Part shown: one piece after another, positions 1-9,170 of the stretch | How the letters are laid out: every line of letters begins with the position of its first letter | Position numbering within the stretch: position 1 is the stretch's first letter | NCBI RefSeq assembly: GCF_000691525.1 | Contig: NZ_JMDW01000011.1 | Coordinates: 248,001-312,000, forward strand | DNA length: 64,000 nucleotides | From: Mycolicibacterium neoaurum ATCC 25795 | Lineage (GTDB): Bacteria; Actinomycetota; Actinomycetes; Mycobacteriales; Mycobacteriaceae | Direction of reading: 5' to 3' | Notes under the pieces: generated by a model | The model's input: only the letters and a program-made list of their open reading frames with translations | Told to the model about the DNA's origin: nothing | Database searches by the model: none | Translations under genes and position numbers: made by a program

Positions 1-204
1 GATCTCACCATCGTCGACGGTGGCGAACGCATCGACCAGGGAGGCCTGGCCCTCGCGCAGGCTCTTGACCTCGGTGCCGACCAGCACGACGCCGGCCTCG
101 AAAGTCTCCAGGATCGAATAGTTGTGCCGGGCCTTGCGATTGGTCGCAATGACGAAGTTGTTCGCCTTCTCGGCTTTGTCCGGTTTCTTGCTCTTGGTAG
201 CCAT
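1..204 (-). CDS. smpB: SsrA-binding protein SmpB, N-terminal part (cut by window edge)
   Basis: The reverse strand encodes 68 residues from an ATG at 204 and runs off the left edge. The N-terminus is Lys-rich ([17 protein letters not shown]) and continues with [17 protein letters not shown] and [16 protein letters not shown], the hallmark start of SmpB. SmpB binds tmRNA and delivers it to stalled ribosomes for trans-translation. It lies 3 bp downstream of ftsX on the same strand, the ftsE-ftsX-smpB order known in mycobacteria. The tmRNA gene, often nearby, would lie outside this window. Confidence 0.95.
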   Translation of the reverse strand, partial: MATKSKKPDKAEKANNFVIATNRKARHNYSILETFEAGVVLVGTEVKSLREGQASLVDAFATVDDGEI

Positions 205-207
205 CTT

Positions 208-1101
208 CTATCTTCGTACGTAGAGGCGCAGCGTCACGTACGCAGTGAGCCCGGCCATCGCCACACCCACGAACAGCAGGATCGGCGAGATATAAAGTAT
301 GTCGGCGAAGTCCAGCGGCGCAATCAAATTAGCCTGGGTGAACTGCGACAGCGCCTTCTCCAGGAACAGCGACCGCACCGTCAGCAGGCCGAGCAGTGCC
401 AGCACCACACCGATGAACGCGGCCAGCATCGCCTCCACGAGGAACGGCAGCTGGGTGTACCAGCGGGTCGCACCGACCAGGCGCATGATGCCGATCTCGG
501 TGCGGCGGGTGTACGCCGCGACCTGAACCATGTTGGCGATCAACAGGATCGCACCGATCGCCTGCACCAGCGCCACCGCGAAAGCCGCGCTGGACATGCC
601 GTCGAGCAGCGCGAACAGCCGGTCGATCAGATCCTTCTGGTTCAGCACGTTGAGTACACCGGGCTGACCTTGCATCGCGGTGTCGAAATCGAGGTGCTGT
701 TCCGGGTTTTCCAGCTTCACGATGAACGAGGCCGGGAACGCATCCTTGCTGGCCACATCCTTGAACGCCGGGATCTTCTTGATCGCGTCCTCGTAGGCGT
801 CGGCCTGGTTCAGGTAGCGCACCGAGCGGACGTCGTCGCGGGCGTCGATCTGGGCCCGCAGCGCCTTGCACGGATCCTGGTCACATGTCGGGTCGTTGGC
901 CGAGACGTCGTTGGTGAGGAAGACCTGGCTCTCGACGCGGTCCAGGTAGATGTCACGAGACTGGTCGGCGACACGCATCACAAGTAGACCCCCACCGAAC
1001 AGGCCGATGGAAATGGCCGTGGTGAGGATCATGGCCACCGTCATGGTGACGTTGCGGCGAAGTCCGGTCCAGACCTCGTTGACCAAAAAGCCGAAGCGCA
1101 C
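208..1101 (-). CDS. ftsX: Cell division protein FtsX
   Basis: This is the membrane subunit of the FtsEX complex, which controls septal peptidoglycan hydrolases across the membrane. The 297-residue product has the family layout: one N-terminal membrane helix (about 21-43), an extracellular domain (about 44-168) with a Cys pair at 73 and 78, then three helices (about 172-196, 221-243, 269-291). The cytoplasmic motif [10 protein letters not shown] is at 202-211. The start is a GTG at 1101 that shares one base with the ftsE stop, so the two are translationally coupled. Length and topology are normal. Confidence 0.96.
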   Translation of the reverse strand: MRFGFLVNEVWTGLRRNVTMTVAMILTTAISIGLFGGGLLVMRVADQSRDIYLDRVESQVFLTNDVSANDPTCDQDPCKALRAQIDARDDVRSVRYLNQADAYEDAIKKIPAFKDVASKDAFPASFIVKLENPEQHLDFDTAMQGQPGVLNVLNQKDLIDRLFALLDGMSSAAFAVALVQAIGAILLIANMVQVAAYTRRTEIGIMRLVGATRWYTQLPFLVEAMLAAFIGVVLALLGLLTVRSLFLEKALSQFTQANLIAPLDFADILYISPILLFVGVAMAGLTAYVTLRLYVRR

Positions 1102-1790
1102 TAGCGATCCATTCCGTAGACACCGCGCTGTTCGTCGCGGATGAGCCGGCCCAGTTCCAGTTCGATGACGCGCTGACGCATCGAGTCCACGATGTGGTGA
1201 TCGTGCGTGGCCATCAGAACGGTGGTGCCGGTGCGATTGATCCGCTCAAGCAGATCCATGATGTCCTTGCTGGTTTCCGGGTCCAGGTTGCCGGTCGGCT
1301 CGTCGGCGATCAGCAGCAGGGGTCGGTTGACGAACGCCCTGGCGATCGCGACGCGCTGCTGTTCGCCACCGGAGAGTTCGTGCGGCAGCCGGGCGGCCTT
1401 GCCCGACAGGCCGACCATCTCCAGCACGTCGGGCACCACCCGGTTGATCACATCACCGCGCTTGCCGATCACCTCCAGCGCGAAGGCGACGTTCTCGAAG
1501 ACCGTCTTCTGCTGCAGCAGGCGGAAGTCCTGGAAGACGCAGCCGATCACCTGCCGCAGCTGAGGGATGTGCCGGTCGGCGAGCTTGTTCACGTGGAACT
1601 TGGAGACCCGGATATCGCCTTTGGACGGGTGCTCGGCGCCGAGCAACAGGCGCATGAACGTCGACTTGCCCGAGCCGGACGGCCCGATCAGGAAGACGAA
1701 CTCACCCTTGTCGATTTTGAGCGAGACGTCATCCAGCGCCGGGCGGGCAGAGGATTTGTACTGCTTGCTCACTTTGTCGAGGGTGATCAT
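1101..1790 (-). CDS. ftsE: Cell division ATP-binding protein FtsE
   Basis: ABC-type ATPase partner of FtsX. Taking the second of two adjacent ATGs (1790) gives [12 protein letters not shown] and 229 residues, the usual mycobacterial length. Walker [10 protein letters not shown] is at about 36-44, the signature [15 protein letters not shown] at about 139-153, and Walker [13 protein letters not shown] at about 159-170, followed by the switch His in MATHDHH. It drives conformational change in FtsX to activate cell-wall hydrolases at the division site. It overlaps ftsX by one base and follows the proline-rich membrane protein gene by 35 bp. Confidence 0.96.
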   Translation of the reverse strand: MITLDKVSKQYKSSARPALDDVSLKIDKGEFVFLIGPSGSGKSTFMRLLLGAEHPSKGDIRVSKFHVNKLADRHIPQLRQVIGCVFQDFRLLQQKTVFENVAFALEVIGKRGDVINRVVPDVLEMVGLSGKAARLPHELSGGEQQRVAIARAFVNRPLLLIADEPTGNLDPETSKDIMDLLERINRTGTTVLMATHDHHIVDSMRQRVIELELGRLIRDEQRGVYGMDR

Positions 1791-1825
1791 CACGGCACGC
1801 CAGTGTAGCGGGATCTCGACGTGTG

Positions 1826-2341
1826 TCAGTTCGCGCTGGGTGCGGGCGGCGGCGGTGTCGTCGCGGGCGCGGGTGCCGGACCGGGCAGCACCGGCAGCGT
1901 GATCGGCGGCAAGAGGCCACCCGGACCGTCCGGATCGATCACCGTCGTGGTCGGTTGTTCCTCGGGGGTCGGCCCGTTGCTCGACGTGGCTGGATCATCG
2001 GGTCCCGGGGTTCCCGACGTCGTCGTGGGTGACGTCGTGGTGGTCGTGGGCTCCGGCGGCTCGGTCGTCGTCGGCGTCGTGGTGGTCGGGTAGGTCGTGC
2101 GCGGCCGTTCGTAGACCTGCGTGCGCGGCACCCAGGTGTATTCCGGGTCGGGGACGAACCCCGGCGGCACGGTCTGGGTGAGCGGGGGCGGCTCCGGCGG
2201 CGGCTGATAGGTCTCGTAGAGCCACGCGGTGAAGAAGAACGCGACGATCAATCCCACCGTCGAGGTGCGCATCCGCCCGCCGAACATGTAGTTCGGCCAG
2301 CGCTTGTTGTCGTCGCCGGTGGACCGGGTTACCAATTTCAC
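1826..2341 (-). CDS. Proline/threonine-rich single-pass membrane protein (Rv3103c-like)
   Basis: Conserved mycobacterial protein of unknown function. The 171 residues have a short basic N-terminus, one hydrophobic helix at about 27-43, then an extracytoplasmic tail dominated by Pro and Thr: PPPEPPP near 47-53, a Thr-Pro tract at about 83-110, and a Pro/Ala-rich end. Such tails usually span or anchor in the cell wall and can be O-mannosylated (inference). The start is a GTG at 2341 in a 4-bp GTGA overlap with the MscS-type gene upstream. The position between mscS-like and ftsEX genes matches Rv3103c of M. tuberculosis as I remember it. A division-linked role is only a guess from context. Confidence 0.8.
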   Translation of the reverse strand: MKLVTRSTGDDNKRWPNYMFGGRMRTSTVGLIVAFFFTAWLYETYQPPPEPPPLTQTVPPGFVPDPEYTWVPRTQVYERPRTTYPTTTTPTTTEPPEPTTTTTSPTTTSGTPGPDDPATSSNGPTPEEQPTTTVIDPDGPGGLLPPITLPVLPGPAPAPATTPPPPAPSAN

Positions 2342-3270
2342 TGGCTGCGGACCTCCGAGTTCGCGGCCAGCGGTGTGGACTCCGGCTTGGAAACGATCCC
2401 GGCCCGGGCCAGCGCCGCAATGACCAGCAACCGCAACTGCCTGCCGACCTCGAACTGCTTCCCGGGCAGGGTGCGCGCCACCATCCGCAGGTTCACGGTG
2501 TCCAGCTCCAGGCTTTCCACACCCATCAGCTGCGGCCGGTCCAGCAACAGCTCGCTCATGTGCGGGTCTTTCATGGCGTTCTCGCAGACCGCGTGCAGCA
2601 GCTCGTTGACCGAGTTGAGGTCGGCGGTGGTCGGCACCGGGATGTCGACCACGGCGCGCGCCCAGTCCTTGGACAGGTTGAGCGATTTCATGATCTGACC
2701 GTTGGGGATGGTGAAGACCTCGCCATCGCTGGTGCGCAGCTTGGTCACCCGCAGGGTGACATCTTCGACGGTGCCGGTGGCGTCGTTGGAAGCGCCGAGG
2801 GTCAGTGTCACCAGGTCACCGAAGCCGTACTGCTTCTCGGTGATGATGAAGAACCCTGACAGCAGGTCCTGCACGATGCGCTGCGCCCCGAAACCGAGCG
2901 CCGCACCGAGCACGGCGGCGGGCGCCACCAAGGACCCGACGGGGATGGCCAGGATGTCGGTGATCTGCAGCAATACCACCACACAGATCAGCGCGATGGT
3001 CACCCACGAGATGACCGATGCGACGGCCTGCCGGTGCTTGGCCGTCTCGGTGCGCACCAACGCGTCACTCTCCCGGAAATCGGCGTCGATCCGGCGGGTG
3101 ATGCGCTGGGCCGCCCAGTTGACGAACCGCGCGATGAGGATGGCGGCGATCACCAGCATGACGATGCGCAGACCGCGGGTGATGATCCACTCACCGATCT
3201 CGCCGCGCCAGAAGTCATGCCAGCGGTCGGCCACTGACATTGCGAGAACCGTCCCGTTAGTCGTCGTCAT
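2338..3270 (-). CDS. MscS-family mechanosensitive ion channel
   Basis: Small-conductance mechanosensitive channel family, a safety valve against hypo-osmotic shock. The 310 residues have membrane helices at about 29-51 and 85-106, and a pore helix at about 109-139 with the Gly/Ala-rich [17 protein letters not shown] segment typical of MscS TM3. The cytoplasmic beta domain follows ([19 protein letters not shown]). The start at 3270 overlaps the prfB end by 14 bp and has AGGA just upstream; an internal ATG at 3240 is possible. It corresponds in position to Rv3104c. The assignment is by motif, not by a tested function. Confidence 0.88.
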   Translation of the reverse strand: MTTTNGTVLAMSVADRWHDFWRGEIGEWIITRGLRIVMLVIAAILIARFVNWAAQRITRRIDADFRESDALVRTETAKHRQAVASVISWVTIALICVVVLLQITDILAIPVGSLVAPAAVLGAALGFGAQRIVQDLLSGFFIITEKQYGFGDLVTLTLGASNDATGTVEDVTLRVTKLRTSDGEVFTIPNGQIMKSLNLSKDWARAVVDIPVPTTADLNSVNELLHAVCENAMKDPHMSELLLDRPQLMGVESLELDTVNLRMVARTLPGKQFEVGRQLRLLVIAALARAGIVSKPESTPLAANSEVRSQ

Positions 3271-4375
3271 CTTTCCTATTGCGCCATCGGATCCCGGCTT
3301 CCAGGAAGCCGTCGATATCGCCGTCGAGCACCGCGGCCGGACTTCCGACCTCGTATTCGGTGCGTAGGTCTTTCACCATCTGGTAGGGGTGCAGAACATA
3401 GGACCGCATCTGATTACCCCAGGAGCTGCCGCTGTCACTCTTGAGTGCGTCCATCTCGGCGCGCTCTTCCTGACGCTTGCGTTCCAGCAGCTTGGCCTGC
3501 AACACGCGCATGGCCGAGACCTTGTTCTGCAGCTGGGACTTCTCATTCTGACAGGTGACGACGATGCCGGTCGGGATGTGGGTCAACCGGACCGCCGAGT
3601 CGGTGGTGTTGACCGACTGGCCGCCGGGGCCGCTGGAGCGGTACACGTCGACGCGGATATCGCCCTCGGGGATCTCGATGTGGTCGGTGGTCTCGGTGAC
3701 CGGGAGCACCTCGACCTCGGCAAAGGAGGTCTGCCTGCGGCCCTGGTTGTCGAAGGGACTGATCCGCACCAGACGATGGGTGCCCTGCTCGACCGAGAGC
3801 GTCCCGTAGGCGTACGGGGCGTGCACCGCGAAGGTGGCGCTCTTGATACCGGCCTCCTCGGCGTAGGAGGTGTCGAACACCTCGACCGGGTACTTGTGCG
3901 CCTCGGCCCAGCGGATGTACATCCGCATCAACATCTCCGCCCAGTCGGCCGCGTCGACGCCACCGGCACCGGAGCGGATGTTGACCAGCGCCTCGCGCTC
4001 GTCGTACTCGCCGGACAGCAGGGTCCGGACCTCCATGGCCTCGATGTCTTCGCGCAGCTTGGCCAGTTCGGCGTCCGCTTCGGCACGCGCCTCGGAGCCG
4101 GCGTCACCCTCTTCCTCGGCGGCCATCTCGTAGAGCACCGGCAGGTCCTCGACACGTTGACGCAGCTCCTCGACGCGGCGCAATTCGTTCTGCGCGTGCG
4201 ACAGCTCGCTGGTCACTTTCTGCGCGTGCGTCTGGTCGTTCCACAGGGTGGGGTCGGCGGCCTCTGCTTCGAGTGTGGCGATGCGGGCGCGCAGACCCTC
4301 GACATCGAGCACCCGCTCCACGGTCGTCAACGTGGTGTCTAGGGCGGCGATATCGGCAAGTCGGTCTGGATCCAC
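3257..4375 (-). CDS. prfB: Peptide chain release factor 2
   Basis: Releases finished peptides at UGA and UAA codons. The reading frame is open further upstream, but homology begins at [13 protein letters not shown], so I take the GTG at 4375, giving 372 residues, the normal RF2 length. The SPF anticodon-like motif is at 206-208 and the peptidyl-hydrolysis GGQ at 251-253. Unlike E. coli prfB there is no programmed +1 frameshift: the frame is continuous, as in other actinobacteria. Its end overlaps the MscS-type gene by 14 bp. A 142-bp gap separates it from divergent fprA. Confidence 0.96.
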   Translation of the reverse strand: MDPDRLADIAALDTTLTTVERVLDVEGLRARIATLEAEAADPTLWNDQTHAQKVTSELSHAQNELRRVEELRQRVEDLPVLYEMAAEEEGDAGSEARAEADAELAKLREDIEAMEVRTLLSGEYDEREALVNIRSGAGGVDAADWAEMLMRMYIRWAEAHKYPVEVFDTSYAEEAGIKSATFAVHAPYAYGTLSVEQGTHRLVRISPFDNQGRRQTSFAEVEVLPVTETTDHIEIPEGDIRVDVYRSSGPGGQSVNTTDSAVRLTHIPTGIVVTCQNEKSQLQNKVSAMRVLQAKLLERKRQEERAEMDALKSDSGSSWGNQMRSYVLHPYQMVKDLRTEYEVGSPAAVLDGDIDGFLEAGIRWRNRKDDDD

Positions 4376-4517
4376 GATTGTCGAGGTTACCGGTCGGCTT
4401 CTTCCGACTCGGCCCTCGATCGGTGCTGCGCGGCTAGGCTCGGTTGGGCAAACCCCCTCCGGCGTCGACGCGACAGCCCCTTGCGCAACGCCGGTCAGCC
4501 TCACGAAAAGGCCATGC

Positions 4518-5867
4518 ATGCGCCCGTACCACGTGGCGATCGTCGGCTCTGGACCGTCCGGGTTCTTTGCCGCCGCATCGCTGTTGAAAGCCGGTCAGGA
4601 CGACCGCGACTTCCGTGTCGACATGATCGAGATGCTGCCGACCCCGTGGGGGCTGGTTCGCTCCGGTGTCGCGCCGGATCACCCGAAGATCAAGTCGATC
4701 AGCGCGCAGTTCGCCAAGACCGCGGAGGATCCACGATTCCGCTTCTTCGGCAATATCGGCGTCGGCGAGCACGTGCATGCCGCCGAGTTGGCCGAAAGAT
4801 ATGACGCGGTGATCTACGCCATCGGCGCTCAGTCCGACCGGGTGCTCGGCATCCCCGGCGAGGACTTGCCCGGCAGCGTCTCCGCGGTCGATTTCGTCGG
4901 TTGGTACAACGGGCACCCGCATTTCGAGGAGACCGCGCCCGACCTCGACGTCGAGCGCGCGGTGGTCATCGGCAACGGCAACGTGGCACTGGACGTGGCC
5001 AGGATCCTGATCAGCGAGCCGTAGATCCTGGCCCAGACCGATATCGCCGACCACGCGCTGGACCAGCTGGGAACCAGAGCCGTGCAGGAGGTGATCGTGG
5101 TGGGCCGCCGCGGTCCGCTGCAGGCGCCGTTCACCACCATGGAGTTGCGCGAGCTCGGGCACATGGAGCAGATGGCCGAGGTGGACGTCGTCGTCGAGCG
5201 CGCCGATTTCGACGGCATCACCGACGAGGATCTGGCAGCCGCCGACAAGACCGTACGCACCAATATCAAGGTGCTGCGCGAGTACGCCGAACTGCAGCCC
5301 GAAGGGGCGAAGCGGCGGGTGGTGTTCCGCTTCGCGACCTCACCGGTGGAGATCCGCGGCACCGACAAGGTGGAGTCGATCGTGTTGGGCCGCAACGAAC
5401 TGGTCGACGAGGGCGGTCGGGTGGTGGCCAAGGACACCGGCGAGCGGGAGGAACTGCCGGTGCAGCTGGTGGTGCGCGCTGTCGGCTACCGCGGGGTCGC
5501 CGTCGACGGGCTGCCGTTCGACGAGCGTTCCGGGACAATCCCGCACGAGAACGGTCGCATCGAAGGCCGCGAGCACGAGTATGTGGTCGGCTGGATCAAG
5601 CGCGGACCGTCCGGGGTGATCGGCTCCAACAAGAAGGATTCCGCCGATACCGTCGAGACACTGCTGGCCGACCTTGAAGAGCCTCGGTTCGACGAAGGGC
5701 ACGCGCAGGAGTTGCACGACTGGCTGCTGTCACGCCAGCCCCGCCTGGTCACCGATGCGCACTGGGAGCGCATCGACGCCCACGAGCGTGCGATCGGCGA
5801 GGCGCAGCACCGGCCACGGGTCAAGGTGTCCAATGTCGAGAAGTTGCTGGGGATAGCGCACGGCTGA
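4518..5867 (+). pseudogene. fprA: NADPH-ferredoxin reductase FprA, interrupted by an in-frame TAG
   Basis: FprA is an adrenodoxin-reductase-type FAD enzyme that passes electrons from NADPH to ferredoxins. The frame starts at ATG 4518 ([21 protein letters not shown] upstream) and aligns along its whole length with the remembered M. tuberculosis protein, to 5867. Codon 169, at 5022-5024, is TAG, directly after the NADPH-binding stretch GNGNVALDVARILISEP; the homolog has Asp there. Frame and homology resume at once, with no indel, so one base change would explain it. Truncation leaves 168 residues; a restart at ATG 5082 would yield 261 residues without the FAD fold. A true nonsense mutation, a sequencing error or suppression are all possible. 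Confidence 0.9.
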
Positions 5868-5884
5868 CGCGCGCGGTGTTGTTC

Positions 5885-5926
5885 GAGGCTCCCTCGGCAC
5901 CCGAGGGGTACCGGGTGAAAAGCCTC
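5885..5926 (+). terminator. Nested hairpin just after fprA
   Basis: The inner stem is CCCTCGG / CCGAGGG (5891-5897 and 5901-5907) with a 3-nt loop. An outer pair GAGGCT / AGCCTC (5885-5890, 5921-5926) can close around it. It begins 18 bp after the fprA stop and has no T-tract, which is common for mycobacterial terminators. Function is inferred from position. Confidence 0.45.
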
Positions 5927-6005
5927 GGACGAGATTCTGCTGACGGTTGCGCTCAGCCCTCGACGGCGCCGTGACGACAACCCTGAAGCCAATCTCGCCC
6001 GAGGC
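5922..6005. repeat. Long-loop inverted repeat between convergent genes
   Basis: GCCTCGGACGAGATT at 5922-5936 pairs with AATCTCGCCCGAGGC at 5991-6005 (14 of 15 positions), with a 54-bp loop. A TTTT run follows at 6007-6010. It could be a terminator for fprA transcripts or the remnant of a small mobile repeat. Its left arm overlaps the outer arm of the previous hairpin, so the two folds would compete. Confidence 0.5.
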
Positions 6006-6027
6006 GTTTTATCGGACTGTCAGGGCT

Positions 6028-6042
6028 CGGCTCGCCGAGCCG
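6028..6042 (-). terminator. GC-rich hairpin after the PPOX-type gene
   Basis: CGGCTCG / CGAGCCG with a 1-nt centre, ending 4 bp beyond the stop codon of the minus-strand PPOX-type gene. Its position suits transcription termination from that side. The near-zero loop makes it an imperfect hairpin, so function is uncertain. Confidence 0.35.
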
Positions 6043-6046
6043 CCGT

Positions 6047-6454
6047 TCACTCCCCCGGTGGCGGGGTGATCTTCTCGGCGGCGATGGTGAGGATGAGCCG
6101 CGTCTCGTCGGGGTTGCCGCTGAAGTACGGGTAGGGCATGCCCAGGTACTTCTGCGAGATCTCGTGGATGCTCTCGTGTCCACCCTCGGCCGTCGTGTTC
6201 GCGACGCGGCCCCTGATGGCGTAGAAGCGCCGGACGTCGTCGGGGTCGGCGACGTTGATCGCGATCCGCGGGTCGCGGGTGAGGTTACGGTCCTTCTGCG
6301 AGCCGCCGACGATGTTGAGCACGATGTGCTCCCCGTCGGTGTGCACCCACGTCTCGGTCAACTGCGGCGCGCCGTCGGGCATCAGCGTGGCCACGAAGCA
6401 GGGACTCGGTTTACGTAGCAGGTCCAGCAGACCCTGCGGAAGCTGTTGGGACAT
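6047..6454 (-). CDS. PPOX-class (probably F420-dependent) oxidoreductase
   Basis: Pyridoxamine-phosphate-oxidase-like split-barrel protein. The frame is open upstream, but homology begins at MSQQLPQGLLDLLRKP, so I start at ATG 6454, giving 135 residues, the usual size for the small PPOX class. CFVATLMPDGAPQLTETWVHTDG is split here only by length; the core residues ATLMPDG and QLTETWV (22-37) and NLTRDPRIAINV (57-68) form the barrel strands lining the cofactor pocket. Many mycobacterial members use F420 or FMN/heme; which one applies here cannot be read from sequence. It follows the small membrane protein gene by 8 bp, probably in one transcript. Confidence 0.8.
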   Translation of the reverse strand: MSQQLPQGLLDLLRKPSPCFVATLMPDGAPQLTETWVHTDGEHIVLNIVGGSQKDRNLTRDPRIAINVADPDDVRRFYAIRGRVANTTAEGGHESIHEISQKYLGMPYPYFSGNPDETRLILTIAAEKITPPPGE

Positions 6455-6462
6455 CGGCACTC

Positions 6463-6882
6463 TCAGTTGGAGTTCGGGGGTGGCGGCGGCTGGTTCGGCG
6501 GCGGTGGCGGCGGGTACTGCGGCGGCGGCGCGTCCATCGGCGCGAAACCCCACTTGTCCGGATTCTTGGGCGAGTACACGACATCGATGAGCTGGCCGAT
6601 GGTCGGCCACTGATCGACGTCGACGACCATCCGCTGGTAGACCACATGTTCGTTGACCGTTGGCCCGTTGATCACCCCGCTGATCGTGACGAACTGCTCA
6701 CCGGTTTCGTTCGGACGCGGGCTGACACCGGTGACCAGCAGCGTGCCCGGCGCCATGTTCGCGGCGCGTCCCCCACCGAATCCGCCCCCGCCACCACCGG
6801 CGGCGGCACGCTTGCGGATCCACGGCCCCGCTATCAGGACCAGGGCACCGACCAACAGCAGGATCATCGCGAATTCGACCAC
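6463..6882 (-). CDS. Small membrane-anchored protein with Gly-rich linker and Pro-rich tail
   Basis: Conserved hypothetical protein of 139 residues. A hydrophobic helix at about 3-22 is followed by basic residues and a Gly-rich linker (about 29-38). A compact domain at about 45-115 follows, containing [18 protein letters not shown] and [16 protein letters not shown]. The last 24 residues are almost only Pro, Gln and Asn. The start is a GTG at 6882, 23 bp from the divergent hisN start, so both promoters overlap. Function unknown; the Pro-rich tail suggests a location outside the membrane. Confidence 0.72.
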   Translation of the reverse strand: MVEFAMILLLVGALVLIAGPWIRKRAAAGGGGGGFGGGRAANMAPGTLLVTGVSPRPNETGEQFVTISGVINGPTVNEHVVYQRMVVDVDQWPTIGQLIDVVYSPKNPDKWGFAPMDAPPPQYPPPPPPNQPPPPPNSN

Positions 6883-6905
6883 GCCACCATGGTAGGCATG
6901 CGGGC

Positions 6906-7685
6906 ATGACCGACGTCGCCGATGATCTCGCCCTCGCCCTCCGACTCGCCGATCAGGCCGACGCCCTGACCATGGACCGGTTCGGCGCTCTGGATCTCGC
7001 GATCGAGACTAAACCGGATCTGACACCGGTCACCGATGCCGACAAGGGCGCCGAGGAAACGTTGCGCGGCATTCTGACCGAGGCCCGGCCCGGCGACGGC
7101 ATCTTCGGTGAAGAGTTCGGTGGCGCACCGGTTTCCACGGGGCGGGTGTGGGTTCTTGACCCCATCGACGGGACCAAGAACTTCGTCAGGGGCGTGCCGG
7201 TGTGGTGCACCTTGATCGCCCTCATCTCAGACGGCGTGCCGGTCGTCGGCGTCATCAGCGCGCCGGCACTGGGCAGGCGATGGTGGGCCGCCGACGGTCT
7301 CGGCGCCTACACCTCGTTCGCCGGCCGACAGCGACGCATCCAGGTATCCGGTGTCAACGAGCTGTCCGCGGCCAGCCTGTCCTACTCGGATCTGACGACC
7401 GGTTGGGACGACCGTCGGGAGCGATTCGTCGCACTGACCGATGAGGTGTGGCGGGTGCGGGCCTATGGCGATTTCTGGTCCTATTGCCTGGTCGCCGAGG
7501 GCGCGGTCGATATCGCCTGTGAACCCGAGGTGAAGGTCTGGGACATCGCTCCGCTGGACATCCTCATCCGCGAGGCCGGTGGCACGTTCAGCAGCCTGGA
7601 CGGACAGGCGGGACCACACGGCGGCAGCGCCCTGGCCACCAACGGGCACCTGCACGAGGCCGTGCGCACCCGCCTTTCCGTGTGA
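6906..7685 (+). CDS. hisN: Histidinol-phosphatase HisN (inositol-monophosphatase fold)
   Basis: Removes phosphate from L-histidinol phosphate in histidine synthesis. The 259-residue product has the metal-binding motifs of the inositol monophosphatase superfamily: GEEFGG at 68-73, DPIDGT at 85-90 and WDIAPLD at 212-218. It matches the protein named HisN in M. tuberculosis (Rv3137), also near fadE24. A related inositol or fructose phosphatase role cannot be excluded from motifs alone. ATG at 6906. The stop codon overlaps the candidate -35 region of the fadE24 promoter. Confidence 0.85.
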   Translation: MTDVADDLALALRLADQADALTMDRFGALDLAIETKPDLTPVTDADKGAEETLRGILTEARPGDGIFGEEFGGAPVSTGRVWVLDPIDGTKNFVRGVPVWCTLIALISDGVPVVGVISAPALGRRWWAADGLGAYTSFAGRQRRIQVSGVNELSAASLSYSDLTTGWDDRRERFVALTDEVWRVRAYGDFWSYCLVAEGAVDIACEPEVKVWDIAPLDILIREAGGTFSSLDGQAGPHGGSALATNGHLHEAVRTRLSV

Positions 7686-7702
7686 CGTTCATAACAGCCA
7701 TG

Positions 7703-7730
7703 CGCTATCTTACTCTGGAGTAAGATAGCG
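7703..7730. promoter_or_regulatory. Perfect 28-bp palindrome, likely operator for the fadE24 operon
   Basis: CGCTATCTTACTC, a 2-bp centre TG, then GAGTAAGATAGCG: 13 of 13 pairs match. It ends 35 bp before the fadE24 start. A TATCTT (-10-like) at 7706-7711 lies inside, with GTGACG 18 bp upstream at 7682-7687, so a repressor bound here would block RNA polymerase. No regulator gene is adjacent. It does not match the KstR motif. Confidence 0.7.
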
Positions 7731-7765
7731 TCCGACACACGTTGCCCCAACCACGTGAGGCTGTG

Positions 7766-9142
7766 ATGACAAACCTCGAATCCCGTCCCAAGCGCACCGG
7801 CCCGGAAAGCGCCGTCGGACTCCAGAAGCACAAGCGCACCGCGACCGATATCGGGATCGCACTGCTCACCCCGCTCGTCGGCCAGGAGTTCCTGGACCGC
7901 TACGGCCTGCGCGATCCGCTCAACAAGGGTCTGCGCTACGGCGTGAAGACAGCATTCTCGGCCGCCGGCGCCGGAGCCCGCCAGTTCAAGCGCATCCAGA
8001 ACATCGGCGGCTCCCCCACCCGGTTGGCACCCAAGGAGTCGGACTACTTCGACCTGACCCCCGATGACGACCAGAAGATGATCGTCGAGACGGTGGCCGA
8101 GTTCGCCGAGGAGATCCTGCGCCCGGCGGCCCACGACGCCGACGCCGCGGCCAACTATCCACCCGATCTGATCGCCAAGGCGGCCGAGATCGGCGTGACA
8201 TCGTTGAGCATCCCGGAGAGTTTCGACGGGATCGCCGAGCACCGCAGCACCGTCACCGCGGCGCTGGTCGCCGAGGCCCTGGCCTACGGAGATATGGGAC
8301 TGGCCCTGCCCATCCTGGCCCCCGCCGGCGTCGCATCCGCCCTGACCCACTGGGGAAGCGCCGATCAGCAGGCGACCTACCTCCCCGAATTCGCCGGCGA
8401 GAAGGTCCCCCAAGCGTGCCTGGCGATCGCCGAACCGCACGCCCTCTTCGATCCCACCGCACTGAAGACGACTGCGGTGCGCACACCTGGCGGCTACCGG
8501 CTGTCCGGGGTGAAATCGCTGGTCCCCGCCGCGGCCGATGCCGAACTGTTCATCATCGCGGCGGCGCTGAACGGCAAGCCCGCACTGTTCATCGTCGAGT
8601 CCTCCAGCGAGGGGCTCACCGTGGAGGCCGACCCCTCCATGGGCGTCCGGGCCGCGGCGCTGGGCCGTGTCGCGCTCGACGACGTCGCTGTTCCGCTGCA
8701 CAACCGCCTCGGCGAGGACGGCGCCTCCGACCAGGACTACTCGGAAGCCATCGCATACTCGCGGTTGGGTTGGGCCGCACTGGCCGTCGGTACCTCGCAC
8801 GCAGTGCTCGACTACGTCGTCCCCTACATCAAGGAGCGCGAAGCCTTCGGTGAGCCGATCGCCCACCGGCAGGCCGTGGCATTCATGACCGCCAACATCG
8901 CCATCGAGCTCGACGGTCTGCGGCTGATCACCTGGCGCGGTGCCGCACGGGCCGAGCAGGGACTGACCTTTGCCCGAGAAGCGGCCCTGGCCAAGCGGAT
9001 TGCCACCGACAAGGGCATGCAGATCGGCCTGGACGGCGTGCAGCTGCTCGGCGGTCACGGCTACACCAAGGAACACCCGGTCGAACGCTGGTACCGCGAT
9101 CTGCGGGCACTCGGCGTCGCCGAGGGTGTCGTCGTCCTATAG
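7766..9142 (+). CDS. fadE24: Acyl-CoA dehydrogenase FadE24
   Basis: FAD enzyme that introduces a 2,3-double bond into an acyl-CoA. The 458 residues start at ATG 7766 (MTNLESRPKRTGPESAVG); an earlier TTG at 7742 lacks homology. The N-terminus carries a 90-residue extension before the dehydrogenase core (LTPDDDQKMIVETVAEFAEE). The C-terminal QLLGGHGYTKEHPVERWYRD is the family signature. It is followed 28 bp on by fadE23, as in M. tuberculosis Rv3139-Rv3140, where the pair is known to respond to isoniazid. Paired dehydrogenases in actinobacteria often form heteromers (inference). A strong palindrome sits in its promoter. Confidence 0.88.
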   Translation: MTNLESRPKRTGPESAVGLQKHKRTATDIGIALLTPLVGQEFLDRYGLRDPLNKGLRYGVKTAFSAAGAGARQFKRIQNIGGSPTRLAPKESDYFDLTPDDDQKMIVETVAEFAEEILRPAAHDADAAANYPPDLIAKAAEIGVTSLSIPESFDGIAEHRSTVTAALVAEALAYGDMGLALPILAPAGVASALTHWGSADQQATYLPEFAGEKVPQACLAIAEPHALFDPTALKTTAVRTPGGYRLSGVKSLVPAAADAELFIIAAALNGKPALFIVESSSEGLTVEADPSMGVRAAALGRVALDDVAVPLHNRLGEDGASDQDYSEAIAYSRLGWAALAVGTSHAVLDYVVPYIKEREAFGEPIAHRQAVAFMTANIAIELDGLRLITWRGAARAEQGLTFAREAALAKRIATDKGMQIGLDGVQLLGGHGYTKEHPVERWYRDLRALGVAEGVVVL

Positions 9143-9170
9143 TAGCCGGTCTCTCTAGAAAGGTCTTGTC

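Noticed and set aside
3257..4375. Programmed frameshift in prfB
   Set aside because: The frame is continuous from the start to GGQ and to the stop; no in-frame TGA early in the gene.
5022..5024. Pyrrolysine at the fprA TAG
   Set aside because: Pyrrolysine is not known in mycobacteria and no insertion context is seen; mutation or error is far simpler.
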